A DNA stretch of 64,000 nucleotides from the NCBI GenBank assembly GCA_947650365.1, contig CANTAL010000191.1, positions 372,001 to 436,000 on the forward strand. Reading direction: 5' to 3'. The position numbers and the translations under genes are program-made. The notes under the pieces were generated by a model. The model saw nothing but the letters and a program-made list of their open reading frames with translations, did no database searches and was not told the DNA's origin. Origin of the DNA: Chamaelirium japonicum (Eukaryota; Streptophyta; Magnoliopsida; Liliales; Melanthiaceae). Shown here in pieces: positions 44,920 through 60,003 of the stretch. The first letter of the stretch is position 1; every line of letters begins with the position of its first letter.

Positions 44920-47900
44920 TGGATCATGCGAATGAATTAAAATGGATCGTACAAATGAATTGGAATGGATCGTACGAATGAATTAGAATGGATCGCACGA
45001 ATGAATTAGAATGGATACATTCGAGCGAATGAATTAGAATGGATCGTATAAATGAATTAGAAAGGTTACATTGGATCGGACAAATGAATTAGAATGGATC
45101 GTACGAATGAATTAGAATGGATTGTGCGAATGAATTAGAATGGATCGTACGAATGAATAAGAATGGATCGTACGAATGAATTAGAATGGTTACATTCTTG
45201 TGAATGAATTAGAATGGATCATACAAATGAATTAGAATGGATACATTCGTGCGAATGAATTAGAATAGATCGTATGCATGAATTAGAATGGATCGTACAA
45301 ATGAATTAGAATGGATCGTGCGAATGAATTTGAATCGATCGTGCGAATGAATTAGAATGGATCGTACGAATGAATTAGAATGGATCATACGAATGAATTA
45401 GAATGGATCGTACCAAAGAATTAGAATGGATCATGCGAATGAATTAGAATGAATCGTACCAATGCATTAGAATGGATCGTGCGAATGAATTAGAATGGAT
45501 ACATTCGTACAAATGAATTAGAACGGATCGTGCGAATGAATTAGAATGGATCGTACGAATGAATTAGAATGGATCATAGAAATGAATTAGAATGGATCAA
45601 ACGAATGAATTAGAATGGATCGTACGAATGAATTAGAATGAATCGTACGAATGAATTAGAATGGATCATACGAATGAATTAGAATGAATCGTACGAATGA
45701 ATTAGAATGGATCGTACGAATGAATTTGAATGGATCGTGCGAATGAATTAGAATGGATCATATGATTGAATTTGAATGGATCGTACGACTAAATTTCTAA
45801 TTCAGTCGTATGAATGTATCCGTTTTAATTCATTCGTACGATCCATTCTAATTCGTACAATCCATTCTAATCCATTCGTACGATCCATTTTAATCCATTC
45901 GTACGATCCATTCTAATCCATTCGTACGATCCATTCTAATCCATTCGCACGATCCATTCTAATTCATTCGTACGATCCATTCTAATTCATTCGTACGATC
46001 TATTCTAATTCATTCGTATGAATTAATTAGAATGGATCGTACGAATGAATTAGAATGGATCGTACGAATGAATTGGAATAACTACATTCGTGCAAATGAA
46101 TTAGAATGGATCGTACGAATGGATTAGAATGGATCGTATGAATGAATTAGAATGGATCGTACGAATGAATTAGAATGGATCATAGGAATGAATTAGAATG
46201 GATCGTACGAATGGATTAGAATGGATCGTACGAATGAATTAGAATGGATCATATGAAAGAATTAGAATGGATCGTGCGAATGAATTAGAATGGATCGTGC
46301 GAATGAATTAGAATGGATCGTACGAACGAATTAGAATGGATCGTACGAACGAATTAGAATGGATCCTATGAAAGAATTAGAATGGATTGTGCGAATGAAT
46401 TAGAATGGATCGTACGAATGGATTAGAATGGATCGTACGAATGGATTAGATTGGATCGTACGAATGAATTAGAATGGATCGTACGAATGAATTAGAATGG
46501 ATCATGGGAATGAATTAGAATGGATCGTACGAATGGATTAGAATGGATCGTACGAATGAATTAGAATGGATCATATGAAAGGATTAGAATGGATCGTACG
46601 AATGAATTAGAATGGATCGTACGAATAGATTAGAATGGATCGTACGAATGAATTAGAATGGATCATATGAAAGAATTAGAATGGATCGTGAGAATGAATT
46701 AGAATGGATCGTGCGAATGAATTAGAATGGATCGTACGAACGAATTAGAATGGATCGTACGAACGAATTAGAATGGATCCTATGAAAGAATTAGAATGGA
46801 TCGTGCGAATCAATTAGAATGGATCGTACGAATGGATTAGAATGGATCAAACGAATGAATTAGATTGGATCGTACGAATGAATTAGAATGGATCGTACGA
46901 ACGAATTAGAATGGATCGCACGAACGAATTAGAATGGATCATATGAACGAATTAGAATGGATCATACGAATGAATTAGAATGGATACATTCATACGATCC
47001 ATCCTAATTCTTTTGTACGATCCATTCTTATTCATTCGTACGATACATTCAAATTCATTCGCATGATCCATTCTAATTCATTCATGCGATCCATTCTAAT
47101 CCTTTCAAATGATCCATTCTAATCCATTCGTACGATCCATTCTAATTCATTCGCACGATCCATTCTAATTCATTCATAGGATCCATTCTAATTCGTTCGT
47201 ACGATCCATTCTAATTCGTTCGTACGATCCATTCTAATTCATTCGCACGATCCATTCTAATTAATTCGCACGATCCATTCTAATTCGTTCATATGATCCA
47301 TTCTAATTCATTCGTACGATCGATTCTAATCCATTCGTACGATCCTTTCTAATTCATTCGTATGATCCATTCTAATCCTTTCATATGATCCATTCTCATT
47401 CATTCGTACGATCCATTCTAATCCATTCGTACGATCCATTCTAATTCATTCCCATGATCCATTCTAATTCATTCGTACGATCTATTCTAATTCATTCGTA
47501 CGATCCAATCTAATTCATTCGTACGATCCATTCTAATCCATTCGTACGATCCATTCTAATTCATTCACACGATCCATTCTAATTCTTTCATAGGATCCAT
47601 TCTAATTCGTTCGTACGAATGTTTCTAATTCATTCGCACGATCCATTCTAATTCATTCGCACGATCCATTCTAATTCTTTCATATGATCCATTCTAATTC
47701 ATTCGTACGATCCATTCTAATCCATTCGTACGATCCATTCTAATTCATTCCTATGATCCATTCTAATTCATTCGTACGATCCATTCTAATTCATTCATAC
47801 GATCCATTCTAATCCATTCGTACGATCCATTCTAATTCATTCGCACGAATGTAACTATTCCAATTCATTCGTACGATCCATTCTAATTCATTCATACAAT

Positions 47901-47920
47901 CCATTCTAATTCATTCGTAC
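44920..47920. repeat. 3-kb tandem satellite duplication, copy 1
   Basis: Matches 47930-50600. Anchors: GGATCGCACG 44990/47981 (offset 2991), GACTAAATTT 45787/48801 (3014), GGATCCTATG 46361/49375 (3014) and 46775/49697 (2922), GGATACATTCATACG 46982/49904 (2922), GCACGAATGTAACTATTCC 47843/50512 (2669). Offset changes are 23, 92 and 253 bp, that is 1, 4 and 11 units. It includes R, F, R and F blocks in the same order. Confidence 0.9.
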
Positions 47921-47929
47921 GAATGAATT

Positions 47930-50600
47930 AGAATAGATCGTACGAATGAATTGGAATGGATCGTACGAATGAATTAGAATGGATCGCACGAATGAATTAG
48001 AATGGATACATTCGAGCGAATCAATTAGAATGGATCGTATAAATGAATTAGAAAGGTTACATTAGATCGGACGAATGAATTAGAATGGATCGTAGGAATG
48101 AATTAGAATGGATTGTGCGAATGAATTAGAATGGATCGTACGAATGAATAAGAATGGATCATACGAATGAATTAGAATGGTTACATTCGTGTGAATGAAT
48201 TAGAATGGATCATACAAATGAATTAGAATGGATACATTCGTGCAAATGAATTAGAATAGATCGTATGAATGAATTAGAATGGATCATACAAATGAATTAG
48301 AATGGATCGTGCGAATGAATTTGAATGGATCGTGCGAATGAATTTGAATGGATCGTGCGAATGAATTAGAATGGATCGTACGAATGAATTAGAATGGATC
48401 GTACGAATGAATTAGAATGGATCGTACCGATGAATTAGAATGGATCGTGCAAATGAATTAGAATAAATCGTACGAATGCATTAGAATGGATCGTGCGAAT
48501 GAATTAGAATGGATACATTCGTACAAATGAATTAGAATGGATCGTGTGAATGAATTAGAATGGATCGTACGAATGAATTAGAATGGATCATAGGAATGAA
48601 TTAGAATGGATCAAACGAATGAATTAGAATGGATCGTACGAATGAATTAGAATTAATCGTACGAATGAGTTAGAATGGATCATACGAATGAATTAGAATG
48701 AATCGTACGAATGAATTAGAATGGATCGTACGAATGAATTAGAATGGATCGTGCGAATGAATTAGAATGGATCATATGATTGAATTTGAATGGATCGTAC
48801 GACTAAATTTCTAATTCAGTCGTATGAATGTATCCGTTTTAATTCATTCGTACGATCCATTCTAATTCGTACAATCCATTCTAATCCATGCGTACGATCC
48901 ATTCTAATCCATTCGTACGATCCATTCTAATCCATTCGTACGATCCATTCTAATCCATTCGCACGATCCATTCTAATTCATTCGTACGATCCATTCTAAT
49001 TCATTCGTACGATCTATTCTAATTCATTCGTACGAATTAATTAGAATGGATCGTACAAATGAATTAGAATGGATCATACGAATGAATTGGAATAGTTACA
49101 TTCGTGCGAATGAATTAGAATGGATCGTACGAATGGATTAGAATGGATCGTATGAATGAATTAGAATGGATCGTACGAATGAATTAGAATGGATCATAGG
49201 AATGAATTAGAATGGATCGTACGAATGGATTAGAATGGATCGTACGAATGAATTAGAATGGATCATATGAAAGAATTAAAATGGATCGTGCGAATGAATT
49301 AGAATGGATCGTGCGAATGAATTAGAATGGATCGTACGAACGAATTAGAATGGATCGTACGAACGAATTAGAATGGATCCTATGAAAGAATTAGAATGGA
49401 TCGTGCGAATGAATTAGAATGGATCATGGGAATGAATTAGAATGGATCGTACGAATGGATTAGAATGGATCGTACGAATGAATTAGAATGGATCATATGA
49501 AAGGATTAGAATGGATCGTATGAATGAATTAGAATGGATCGTACGAATAGATTAGAATGGATCGTACGAATGAATTAGAATGGATCATATGAAAGAATTA
49601 GAATGGATCGTGAGAATGAATTAGAATGGATCGTGCGAATGAATTAGAATGGATCGTACGAACGAATTAGAATGGATCGTACGAACGAATTAGAATGGAT
49701 CCTATGAAAGAATTAGAATGGATCGTGCGAATCAATTAGAATGGATCGTACGAATGGATTAGAATGGATCGTACGAATGAATTAGATTGGATCGTACGAA
49801 TGAATTAGAATGGATCGTACGAACGAATTAGAATGGATCGCACGAACGAATTAGAATGGATCATATGAACGAATTAGAATGGATCATACGAATGAATTAG
49901 AATGGATACATTCATACGATCCATTCTATTTCTTTCGTACGATCCATTCTTATTCATTCGTACGATACATTCAAATTCATTCGCATGATCCATTCTAATT
50001 CATTCATATGATCCATTCTAATCCTTTCATATGATCCATTCTAATTCATTCGTACGATCCATTCTAATCCATTCGTACGATCCATACTAATTCATTCCCA
50101 TGATCCATTCTAATTCATTCGTACGATCCATTCTAATTCATTCATACGATCCAATCTAATTCATTCGTACGATCCATTCTAATCCATTCGTACGAACCAT
50201 TCTAATTCATTCGTACGATCCATTCTAATTCTTTCATAGGATCCATTCTAATTCGTTCGTACGATCCATTCTAATTCGTTCGTACGATCCATTCTAATTC
50301 ATTCGCACGATCCATTCTAATTCATTCGCACGATCCATTCTAATTCTTTCATATGATCCATTCTAATTCATTCGTACGATCCATTCTAATCCATTCGTAC
50401 GATCCATTCTAATTCATTCCTATGATCCATTCTAATTCATTCGTACGATCCATTCTAATTCATTCATAAGATCCATTCTAATCCATTCGTACGATCCATT
50501 CTAATTCATTCGCACGAATGTAACTATTCCAATTCATTCGTACGATCCATTCTAATTCATTCGCACGATCCATTCTAATTCATTCGTACGATCCATTCTA
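47930..50600. repeat. 3-kb tandem satellite duplication, copy 2
   Basis: Second copy, directly adjacent and in the same orientation, shorter than copy 1 by a whole number of 23-bp units. Shared oddities include the GTCGTATGAATGTATCCG unit, the truncated CTAATTCGTACAATCC unit and GGATCCTATGAAAG units. Confidence 0.9.
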
Positions 50601-53600
50601 ATTCATTCGTACGAATGAATTAGAATAGATCGTGCGAATGAATTAGAATGGATCATATGAATGAATTAGAATAGATCGTAGGAATGAATTAGAATGGATC
50701 AAACGAATGAATTAGAATGGATCGTACGAATGAATTAGAATGGATCATACGAATGAATTAGAATGGATCGTGCGAATGAACTAGAATGGATCGTACGAAT
50801 GAATTAGAATGGATCATACAAAATGGATTAGAATGGATCGTACGAATGGATTAGAATGGATTGTACGAATGGATTAGAATGGATCGTACGAATGGATTAG
50901 AATGGATCGTACGAATTAGAATGGATCGTACGAATGAATTAAAATGGATACATTCATGACTGAATTAAAAATTTATTCGTACGATCCATTCAAATTCAAT
51001 CGTATGATCCATTCTAATTCATTCGCACGATCCATTCTAATTCATTCGTACGATCCATTCTAATTCATTCGTACGATTCATTCTAATTCATTCGTATGAT
51101 CCATTCTAATTAATTATACGATTCATTCTAATTCATTCGTACGATCCATTCTAATTCATTTGTATGATCCATTCTAATTCATTCCTATGATCCATTCTAT
51201 TTCATTCGTACGATCCATTATAATTCAATCGCACGATCCATTCTAATTCATTTGTACGAATGTATCCATTCTAATTCATTCGCACGATCCATTCTAATGC
51301 ATTCGTACGATTCATTCTAATTCATTCGCACGATCCATTCTAATTCATTCGTACGATCCATTCTAATTCATTCGTACAATCCATTCTAATTCATTCTTAT
51401 GATCCATTCTAATTCATTCGCACGATCCATTCAAATTCATTCGCACGATCCATTCTAATTCATTCGTACGATACATTCTAATTCATTCATACGATCTATT
51501 CTAATTCATTTGCACGAATGTATCCATTCTAATTCATTTGTATGATCCATTCTAATTCAGTCGCACGAATGTAACCATTCTAATTCATTCGTACGATCCA
51601 TTCTTATTCATTCATACGATCTATTCTAATTCGTTCGCACAATCCATTCTAATTCAATCGTACGATCCATTCTAATTCATTCGTCCGATCAAATCTAACC
51701 TTTCTAATTCATTTGTACGATCCATTCAAATTCATTCGCAAATTAGAATGGATCGTACGAATGAATTAGAGTGGATCGTGCGAATGAATTAGGATAGATC
51801 GTACGATCCATCCTAATTCATTCGTACGATCCATTCTAATCCATTCGTACGATCCATTCTAATCCATTCGTATGATCCATTCTAACTCATTCGTACGGTC
51901 CATTCTAATTCATTCTAATTCATTCGTACGATCCATTCTAACTCATTCGTACGATCCATTCTAATTCATTCGCCCGATCCATTCTAATTCATTCGCACGA
52001 TCCATTCTAATTCATTCGTACGATCTATTCTAATTCATTCGCACAAATGTATCCATTTTAATTCATTCGTACGATCCATTCTAATTCATTCGTACGATCT
52101 AATTCATTCGTACGATCCATTCTAATTCATTCGTACGATCGATTATAATTCATTCGCACGATCCATTCTAATTCATTTGTATGATCGATTCTAATTCATT
52201 CGTATGATCCATTCTAATTTATTCGTTCAAATGTATCCATTTTAATTCGTTCGTACGATCCATTCTAATTCATTCGTACGATCCATTCTAATTCATTCGT
52301 TCGATCCATTCTAATTCATTTGTACGATCCATTCTAATTCATTCGCACAAATGTATCTATTTTAATTCATTCGTACGATCCATTCTAATTTATTCATACG
52401 ATCCATTCTAATTCATTCGCACGATCCATTCTAATTCATTCGTACGATCCATTCTAATTCACTCGCATGAATTAGAATGGATACATTTGTGCGAATGAAT
52501 TAGAAGGGATTGTACGAATGAATTTGAATGGTTACATTCGTGCGAATGAATTAGAATGGATCGTACGAATGGATTAGAATGGATCGTACGAATAAATTAG
52601 AATGGATACATTCGAGCGAATGAATTAGATTGGATCGTACGAATGGATTAGAATGGATCGTACGATTGAATTAGAATGGTTACATTCGTGCGAATGAATT
52701 AGAATGGATCGTATGAATGGATTAGAATGGATCGTACGAATGGATTAGAATGGATCGTACGAATGAATTAGAATGGATCATACAAATGAATTAGAAAGGT
52801 TACATTTGTGAGAATGAATTAGAATGGATCGTACGAATGAATTAGAATGGATCGTATGAACGAATTAGAATGGATCGTATGAACGAATTAGAATCGATCG
52901 TGCAAATGAATTAGAACGGATACATTCGTGCGAATGAATTAGAATGGATCGTAGGAATGAATTAGAATGGATCGTACGAATGAATTAGAATGGTTACATT
53001 CGTGCGAATGAATTAGAATGGATCATACGAATGAATTAGAATGGATCGTACGAATGAATTAGAATGGTTACATTCGTGTGAATGAATAAGAATGGATCGT
53101 ACGAATGGATTAGAATGGATCGTACAAATGGATTAGAATGGATCGTACGAATGAATTAGAATGGATCGTACAAATGAATTAGAAAGGTTACATTTGTGAG
53201 AATGAATTAGAATGGATCGTACGAATGAATTATAATGGATCATAGGAATGAATTAGAATGGATCATGCAAATGAATTAGAATGGATACATTCGTGCGAAT
53301 GAATTAGAATGGATCGTAGGAATGAATTAGAATGGATCGTACGAATGAATTAGAATGGTTACATTCGTGCGAATGAATTAGAATGGATCATACGAATGAA
53401 TTAGAATGGATCGTGCGAATGAATTAGAATTGATCATACGAATGAATTAGAATGGATCATAGGAATGAATTAGAATGGATCGTATGAATGAATTAGAATG
53501 GTTACATTCGTGCGAACGAGTTAGAATGGATCGTACGAATGGTTTAGAATGGATCGTACGAATGGATTAGAATGGATCGTACGAATGAATTAGAATGGAT

Positions 53601-56600
53601 ACATTCGAGCGAATGAATTAGAATGGATCGTACGAACCATTCTTATTCATTCATACGATCCATTCTAATTCATTCGCATAATCCATTCTAATTCATTTAT
53701 ACGATCCATTCTAATTCATTCGTATGATCCATTCTAACTCATTCGGTGGATCCATTCTAATTCATTCGTACGATCCATTCTAATTCATTCGTACGACCCA
53801 TTCTAATTTATTCGTACGATCCATTCTAGTTCATTCGTACGATCTATTCTAATTCATTCGCACGAATGTAACCATTCTAATTCATTCGTACGATTCATTC
53901 TAATTCATTCGTATGAGCTATTCTAATTCATTCGTATGATCCATTCTAATGCATTCGTACGATTCATTCTAATTCATTCGCATAAATATATCCATTCTAA
54001 TTCATTCGTACGATCCATTCTAATTCATTCGCACGATCCATTCTAATTTATTCGCACAAATGTATCCATTGTAATTCATTCGTACGATCCATTCTTATTC
54101 ATTCATACGATCCATTCTAATTCATTTGCACGATCCATTCTAATTCATTCCTATGATTCATTCTAATTCATTCGTACGATCCATTCTAATTCATTCGCTC
54201 GAATGTATCCATTCTAATTCATTCGTAAGATCCATTCTAATTCATTCGTATGATCCATTCTAATTCATTCTCACGAATGTAACCTTTCTAATTCATTTGT
54301 AGGATCCATTCTAATCCATTCGTACGATCCATTCTAATCCATTCGTACGATCCATTCTAATCCATTCATACGATCCATTCTAATTCATTTGTATGATCCA
54401 TTCTAATTCATTCACTCGAATATATCCATTTGTAATTCATTCGTTCGATCCATTCTAATTCATTCGTATGATCCATTCTAATCCATTCGTACGATCCATT
54501 CTAATCCATTCGTACGATCTATTCAAATTCATTTGTCCGATCCATTCTAATTCATTCGCACGAATGTATCCATTCTAATTCAGTCGTACAATCCATTCCA
54601 ATTCATTCGCACGATCAATTCTAATTCATTCGTATGGTCCATTCTAATTCATTCCTACGATCTATTCTAATTCATTCGCTCGAATGTATCCATTCTAAAT
54701 CATTCGTACAATCCATTCTAATTCATTCACACTATCCATTCTAATTCATTCGTATGATCCATTCTAATTCATTCCTACGATCTATTCTAATTCATTCGCT
54801 CGAATGTATCCATTCTAATTCATTCGTACGATCCATTCTAATTCATTCGTATGATCCATTCTAACTCATTCGGTGGATCCATTCTAATTCATTCGTACGA
54901 TCCATTCTAATTCATTCGCACGATCTATTCTAATTTATTCGTACGATCCATTCTAATTCATTCGCACGATCCATTCTAATTCATTCGTACGATCCATTCT
55001 AATTCATTCGCACGAATGTAACCATTCTAATTCATTCGTACGATCCATTCTAATTCATTCCTACGATCCATTCTAATTCATTCGCACGAATGTATCCATT
55101 CTAATTCATTTGCACTATCCATTCTAATTCATTCCTATGATCCATTCTAATTCATTCATATGATCCATTCTAATTCATTCGCTCGAATGTATCCATTCAA
55201 ATTCATTCGTACGATCCATTCTAATTCGTTCATATGATCCATTCAAATTCATTCGCATGATCCATTCTAATTCATTCGTACGATTCATTCTAATTCATTC
55301 TCACGAATGTAACCTTTCTAATTCATTTGTATGATCCATTCAAATTCATTCGTACGATCCATTCTAAACCATTCGTACGATCCATTCTAATCCATTCGTA
55401 CGATCCATTCTAATCCATTCGTACGATCCATTCTAATTCATACTCACCAATGTAACCTTTCTAATTCACTTGTACGATCCATTCTAATTCATTCGTACGA
55501 TCCATTCTAATTTATTCGTACGATCCATTCTAATTTATTCGTTCAAATATATCCATTCTAATTCATTCGTACGATCCATTCTAGTTTATTTGCACGATCC
55601 ATTCTAATTCATTCGCACGAATTTATCCATTCTAATCCATTCTAATTCATCGCACGAATTCGTTCTAATTCATTCGCACGAATGTATCCATTCTAATTCA
55701 TTCGTGTGAATGAATTAGAACGGATTCGTGCGATGAATTAGAATGGATCGTACGAATGAATTAGAATGGATCGTACGAATAAATTGGAATGGATCGTACG
55801 AATGAATTAGAATGGATCGTACAAATGAATTAGAAAGGTTACATTTGTGAGAATGAATTAGAATGGATCGTACGAATGGATTAGAATGGATCGTACGAAT
55901 GGATTAGAATGGATCGTACGAATGAATTAGAATGGATCGTACGAATGAATTAGAATGGATCATACAAATGAATTCGAAAGGTTACATTCGTGAGAATGAA
56001 TTAGAATGGATCGTACGAATGAATTAGAATGGATCATGCGAATGAATTTGAATGGATCGTACGAATGAATAAGAATGGATCGTACGAATGAATTAGAATG
56101 GATCATACGAATGTATCCATTCTAATTCATTCGTACGATCCATTCTAATTCGTTCATATGATCCATTCTAATTCGTTCGTACGATCCATTCTAATTCGTT
56201 CGTACGATCCATTCTAATTCATTCGCACAATCCATTCTAATTCAATCGCACGATCCATTCGAATTCTTTCATATGATCCATTCTACATCATTCGCACGAA
56301 TGTATCCATTCTAGTTCATTCGTACGCTCCATTCTAATTCATTCGTACGCTCCATTTTTATTTATCGCACAAATGTATCCATTCTAATTCATTCGTATGA
56401 TCCATTCTAATTCATTCGCACGATCGATTCTAATTCTTTCGTACGATCCGTTCTAATTCATTCGCACGATCCATTCTAATTCTTTCGTACGATCCATTCT
56501 AATTCATTCGCACGATCCATTCTAATTCATTCGTACAATCCATTCTAATTCATTCGTACGATCCATTCTAATTCATTCGCACTATCCATTCTAATTCATT

Positions 56601-57349
56601 CGCACTATCCATTCTATTTCATTCGTACGATCCATTCTAATTCATTCATACGATCTATTCTAATTCATTCGCACGTATGTATCCATTCTAATTCATTCGC
56701 ACAATCCAATCTAATTCAAACGTACGATCCATTCTAATTCATTCGCATGATGTATTCTAATTCATTCGTACGATCCATTCCAATTCATTTGTACGATCCA
56801 TTTTAATTCATTCGCATGATCCATTCTAATTCATTCGTATGATACATTCATACGGTTGAATTAGAATGGATTGTACTAATGAATTAGAATTGATCATACG
56901 AATGAATTAGAATGTATCATACAAATGAATTAGAATGGATCGTGCGAATGAATTAGAATGGATCGTACAAATGAATTAGAATGGATCGTACGATCCATTT
57001 ATTTCATTCGTACGATCCATTCTAACGCATGATGTATTCTAATTCATTCGTACGATCCATTCTAATTTATTTGCACGAATATACGATCCATTCTAATTTA
57101 TTCGCAAAAATGTATCCATTCTAATTCATTCGTACAATCCATTCCAATTTATTAGTACAAATGTATCATTCTAATTAATTCGTACGATCCATTCTAATTC
57201 ATTCGTACGATTCATTCTAATTCATTCGCATGATCCATTCTAATTCATTTGTACGATCCATTCTAATTCATTCGCACGAATGTATCCATTCTAATTCATT
57301 CGTACAATCCATTCTAATTCATTCGCACGATCCATTCTAATTCATTCGT

Positions 57350-57547
57350 ATGATCCATTCTAATTCATTCCTACGATCTATTCTAATTCATTCGCTCGAA
57401 TGTATCCATTCTAATTCATCCGTTCGATCCATTCTAATTCATTCGTACGATCCATTCAAATTCATTCGCATGATCCATTCTAATTCATTCGTACGATCCA
57501 TTCTAATTCATTCTCACGAATGTAACCTTTCTAATTCATTTGTATGA
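57350..57547 (+). repeat. Higher-order satellite module, plus copy 2
   Basis: Close copy of 44629-44859 with the same sequence of variant units, 12.7 kb downstream. Confidence 0.8.
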
Positions 57548-59850
57548 TCCATTCTAATTCATTCGTACGATCCATTCTAATTCATTCGTACGATCCATTC
57601 TAATCCATTCGTACTATCCATTCTAATCCATTCGTACGATGCATTCTAATTCATTCTCACAAATGTAACCATTCTAATTCATTCGTATGATCCATTCTAA
57701 TTCATTCCTACGATCCATTCTAATTCATTCGTACGATCCATTCAAATTCATTCGCATGATCCATTCTAATTCATTCGTACAATCCATTCTAATTCATTCT
57801 CACGAATGTAACCATTCTAATTCATTCGTACGATTCATTCTAATTCATTCCTACGATCCATTCTAATTCATTCGTACGATCCATTCAAATTCATTCGCAT
57901 GATCTATTCTAATTCATTCGTACGATCCATTCTAATTCATTCATTCGTACGATCCATTCTAATCCATTCGTACGATCCATTCTAATCCATTCATATGATC
58001 CATTCTAATCCATTCGTACGATCTCGTACGATCCATTCTAATTCATTCGTACGATCCATTCTAATCCATAAATACAATCCATTCTAATTCATTCGTATGG
58101 TACATTCGTGAGAATGAATTAGAATGGATCGTACGAATAAATTAGAATGGATACATTCGTGCGAATGAATTAGAATGGATCGTACAAATGAATTAGAATG
58201 GATCGTATGAATGAATTAGAATGGATCATGCGAATGAATTAGAATAGATTGTACGAATGAATTAGAATGGATACATTTGTGCGAATGAATTAGAATGGAT
58301 CGTGCGAAATAATTAGAATGGATCGTACGAATGAATTAGCATGGATATATTTATGCGAATGAATTAGAATGGATCGAACGAATGAATTAGAATGGATACA
58401 TTTGTGCGAATGAATTAAAATGGATCGTACGAATGAATTAGAATGGATCGTACGAATGAATTAGAATGGATACATTTGTGCGAATGAATTAGAATGGATC
58501 GTGCAAATGAATTAGAATGGGTCGTACGAATGAATAAGAATGGATCGTACGAACGACTTAGAATGGATCGTACGAATGAATTAGAATGGATCGTACGAAT
58601 GAATTAGAATGGATACATTCGAGCGAATGAATTAAAATGGATCGTACGAATGAATTAGAATGGATCATAGGAATGAATTAGAATGGATCGTGCAAATGAA
58701 TTAGAATGGATACATTCGTGCGAATGAATTAGAATGGATCGTGGGAATGAATTAGAATGGATCGTACGAATGAATTAGAATGGTTACATTCGTGTGAATG
58801 AATTAGAATGGATCGTACGAATGGATTAGAATGGATCGTACGAATGGATTATAATGGATCGTAAGAACAAATTAGAATGGATCGTACAAATGAATTAGAA
58901 AGGTTACATTTGTGAGAATGAATTTGAATGGATCGTACGAATGAATTAGAATGGATCGTACGAATGGATTACAATGGATCGTACGAATGAATTAGAATGG
59001 ATTGTGCGAATGAATTAGAATGGATCGTATGAATGAATTAGAATGGTTACAATTGTGCGAATGAATTAGAATGGATCGAACGAATGGTTTAGAATGGATC
59101 GTACGAATGGATTAGAATGGATCGTACGAATGAATTAGAATGGATACATTCGAGCGAATGAATTAGAATGGATCGTACGAATTAATTAGAATGGATCGTA
59201 CGAATGGATTTGAATGGATCGTACGAATGGATTAGAATGGATCGTACGAATGAATTAGAATGGATCGTACGAACGAATTAGAATGGATCGTACGAATGAA
59301 TTAGAATGGATCATAGGAATGAATTAGAACGGATCGTGCGAATGAATTAGAATGGATCTTACGAATGAATTAGAATGGATACATTCATACGAATGAATTA
59401 GAATGGATTGTATGAATGAATTAGAATGGATCGTGCGAATGAATTTGAATGGATAGTGCGAATGAATTAGAATTGATCATACGAATGAATTAGAAAGGAT
59501 CGTACGAATGAATTAGAATGGATCGTGCGAATGAGTTAGAATGGAATTGTACGAATGAATTGGAATGGATACATTCGAGCGAATGAATTAGAATGGATCA
59601 TATGAATGAATTACAATGGATACATTTGTGCGAATGAATTTGAATGGATTGCACGAATTGAATTAGAATGGATAATACGAATGAATTAGAATGGATCATG
59701 CGAATGAATTAGAATTGATCATACGAATGAATTAGAATGGATCGTACGAATGAATTAGAATGGATCATATGAAAGAATTAGAATGGATCGTGCGAATGAA
59801 TTAGAAAGGATCGTACGAATGAATTAGAATGGATATATTCGTGCGAATGA

Positions 59851-60003
59851 ATTAGATTGCATCGTACGAATAAATTTGAATGGAATGTACGAATGAATTA
59901 GAATGGATCGTACGAATGAATTAGAATGGATCATGCGAATGATTTAGAATAGATCGTACGAATGAATTAGAATGGATCGTACGAATAAATTAGAATGGAT
60001 CGT
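59851..60003. repeat. Paralogue of the retroelement's left flank
   Basis: Gap-free match to 14341-14493. Here the R array continues uninterrupted past the point where the LTR begins in the other copy. Confidence 0.8.
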
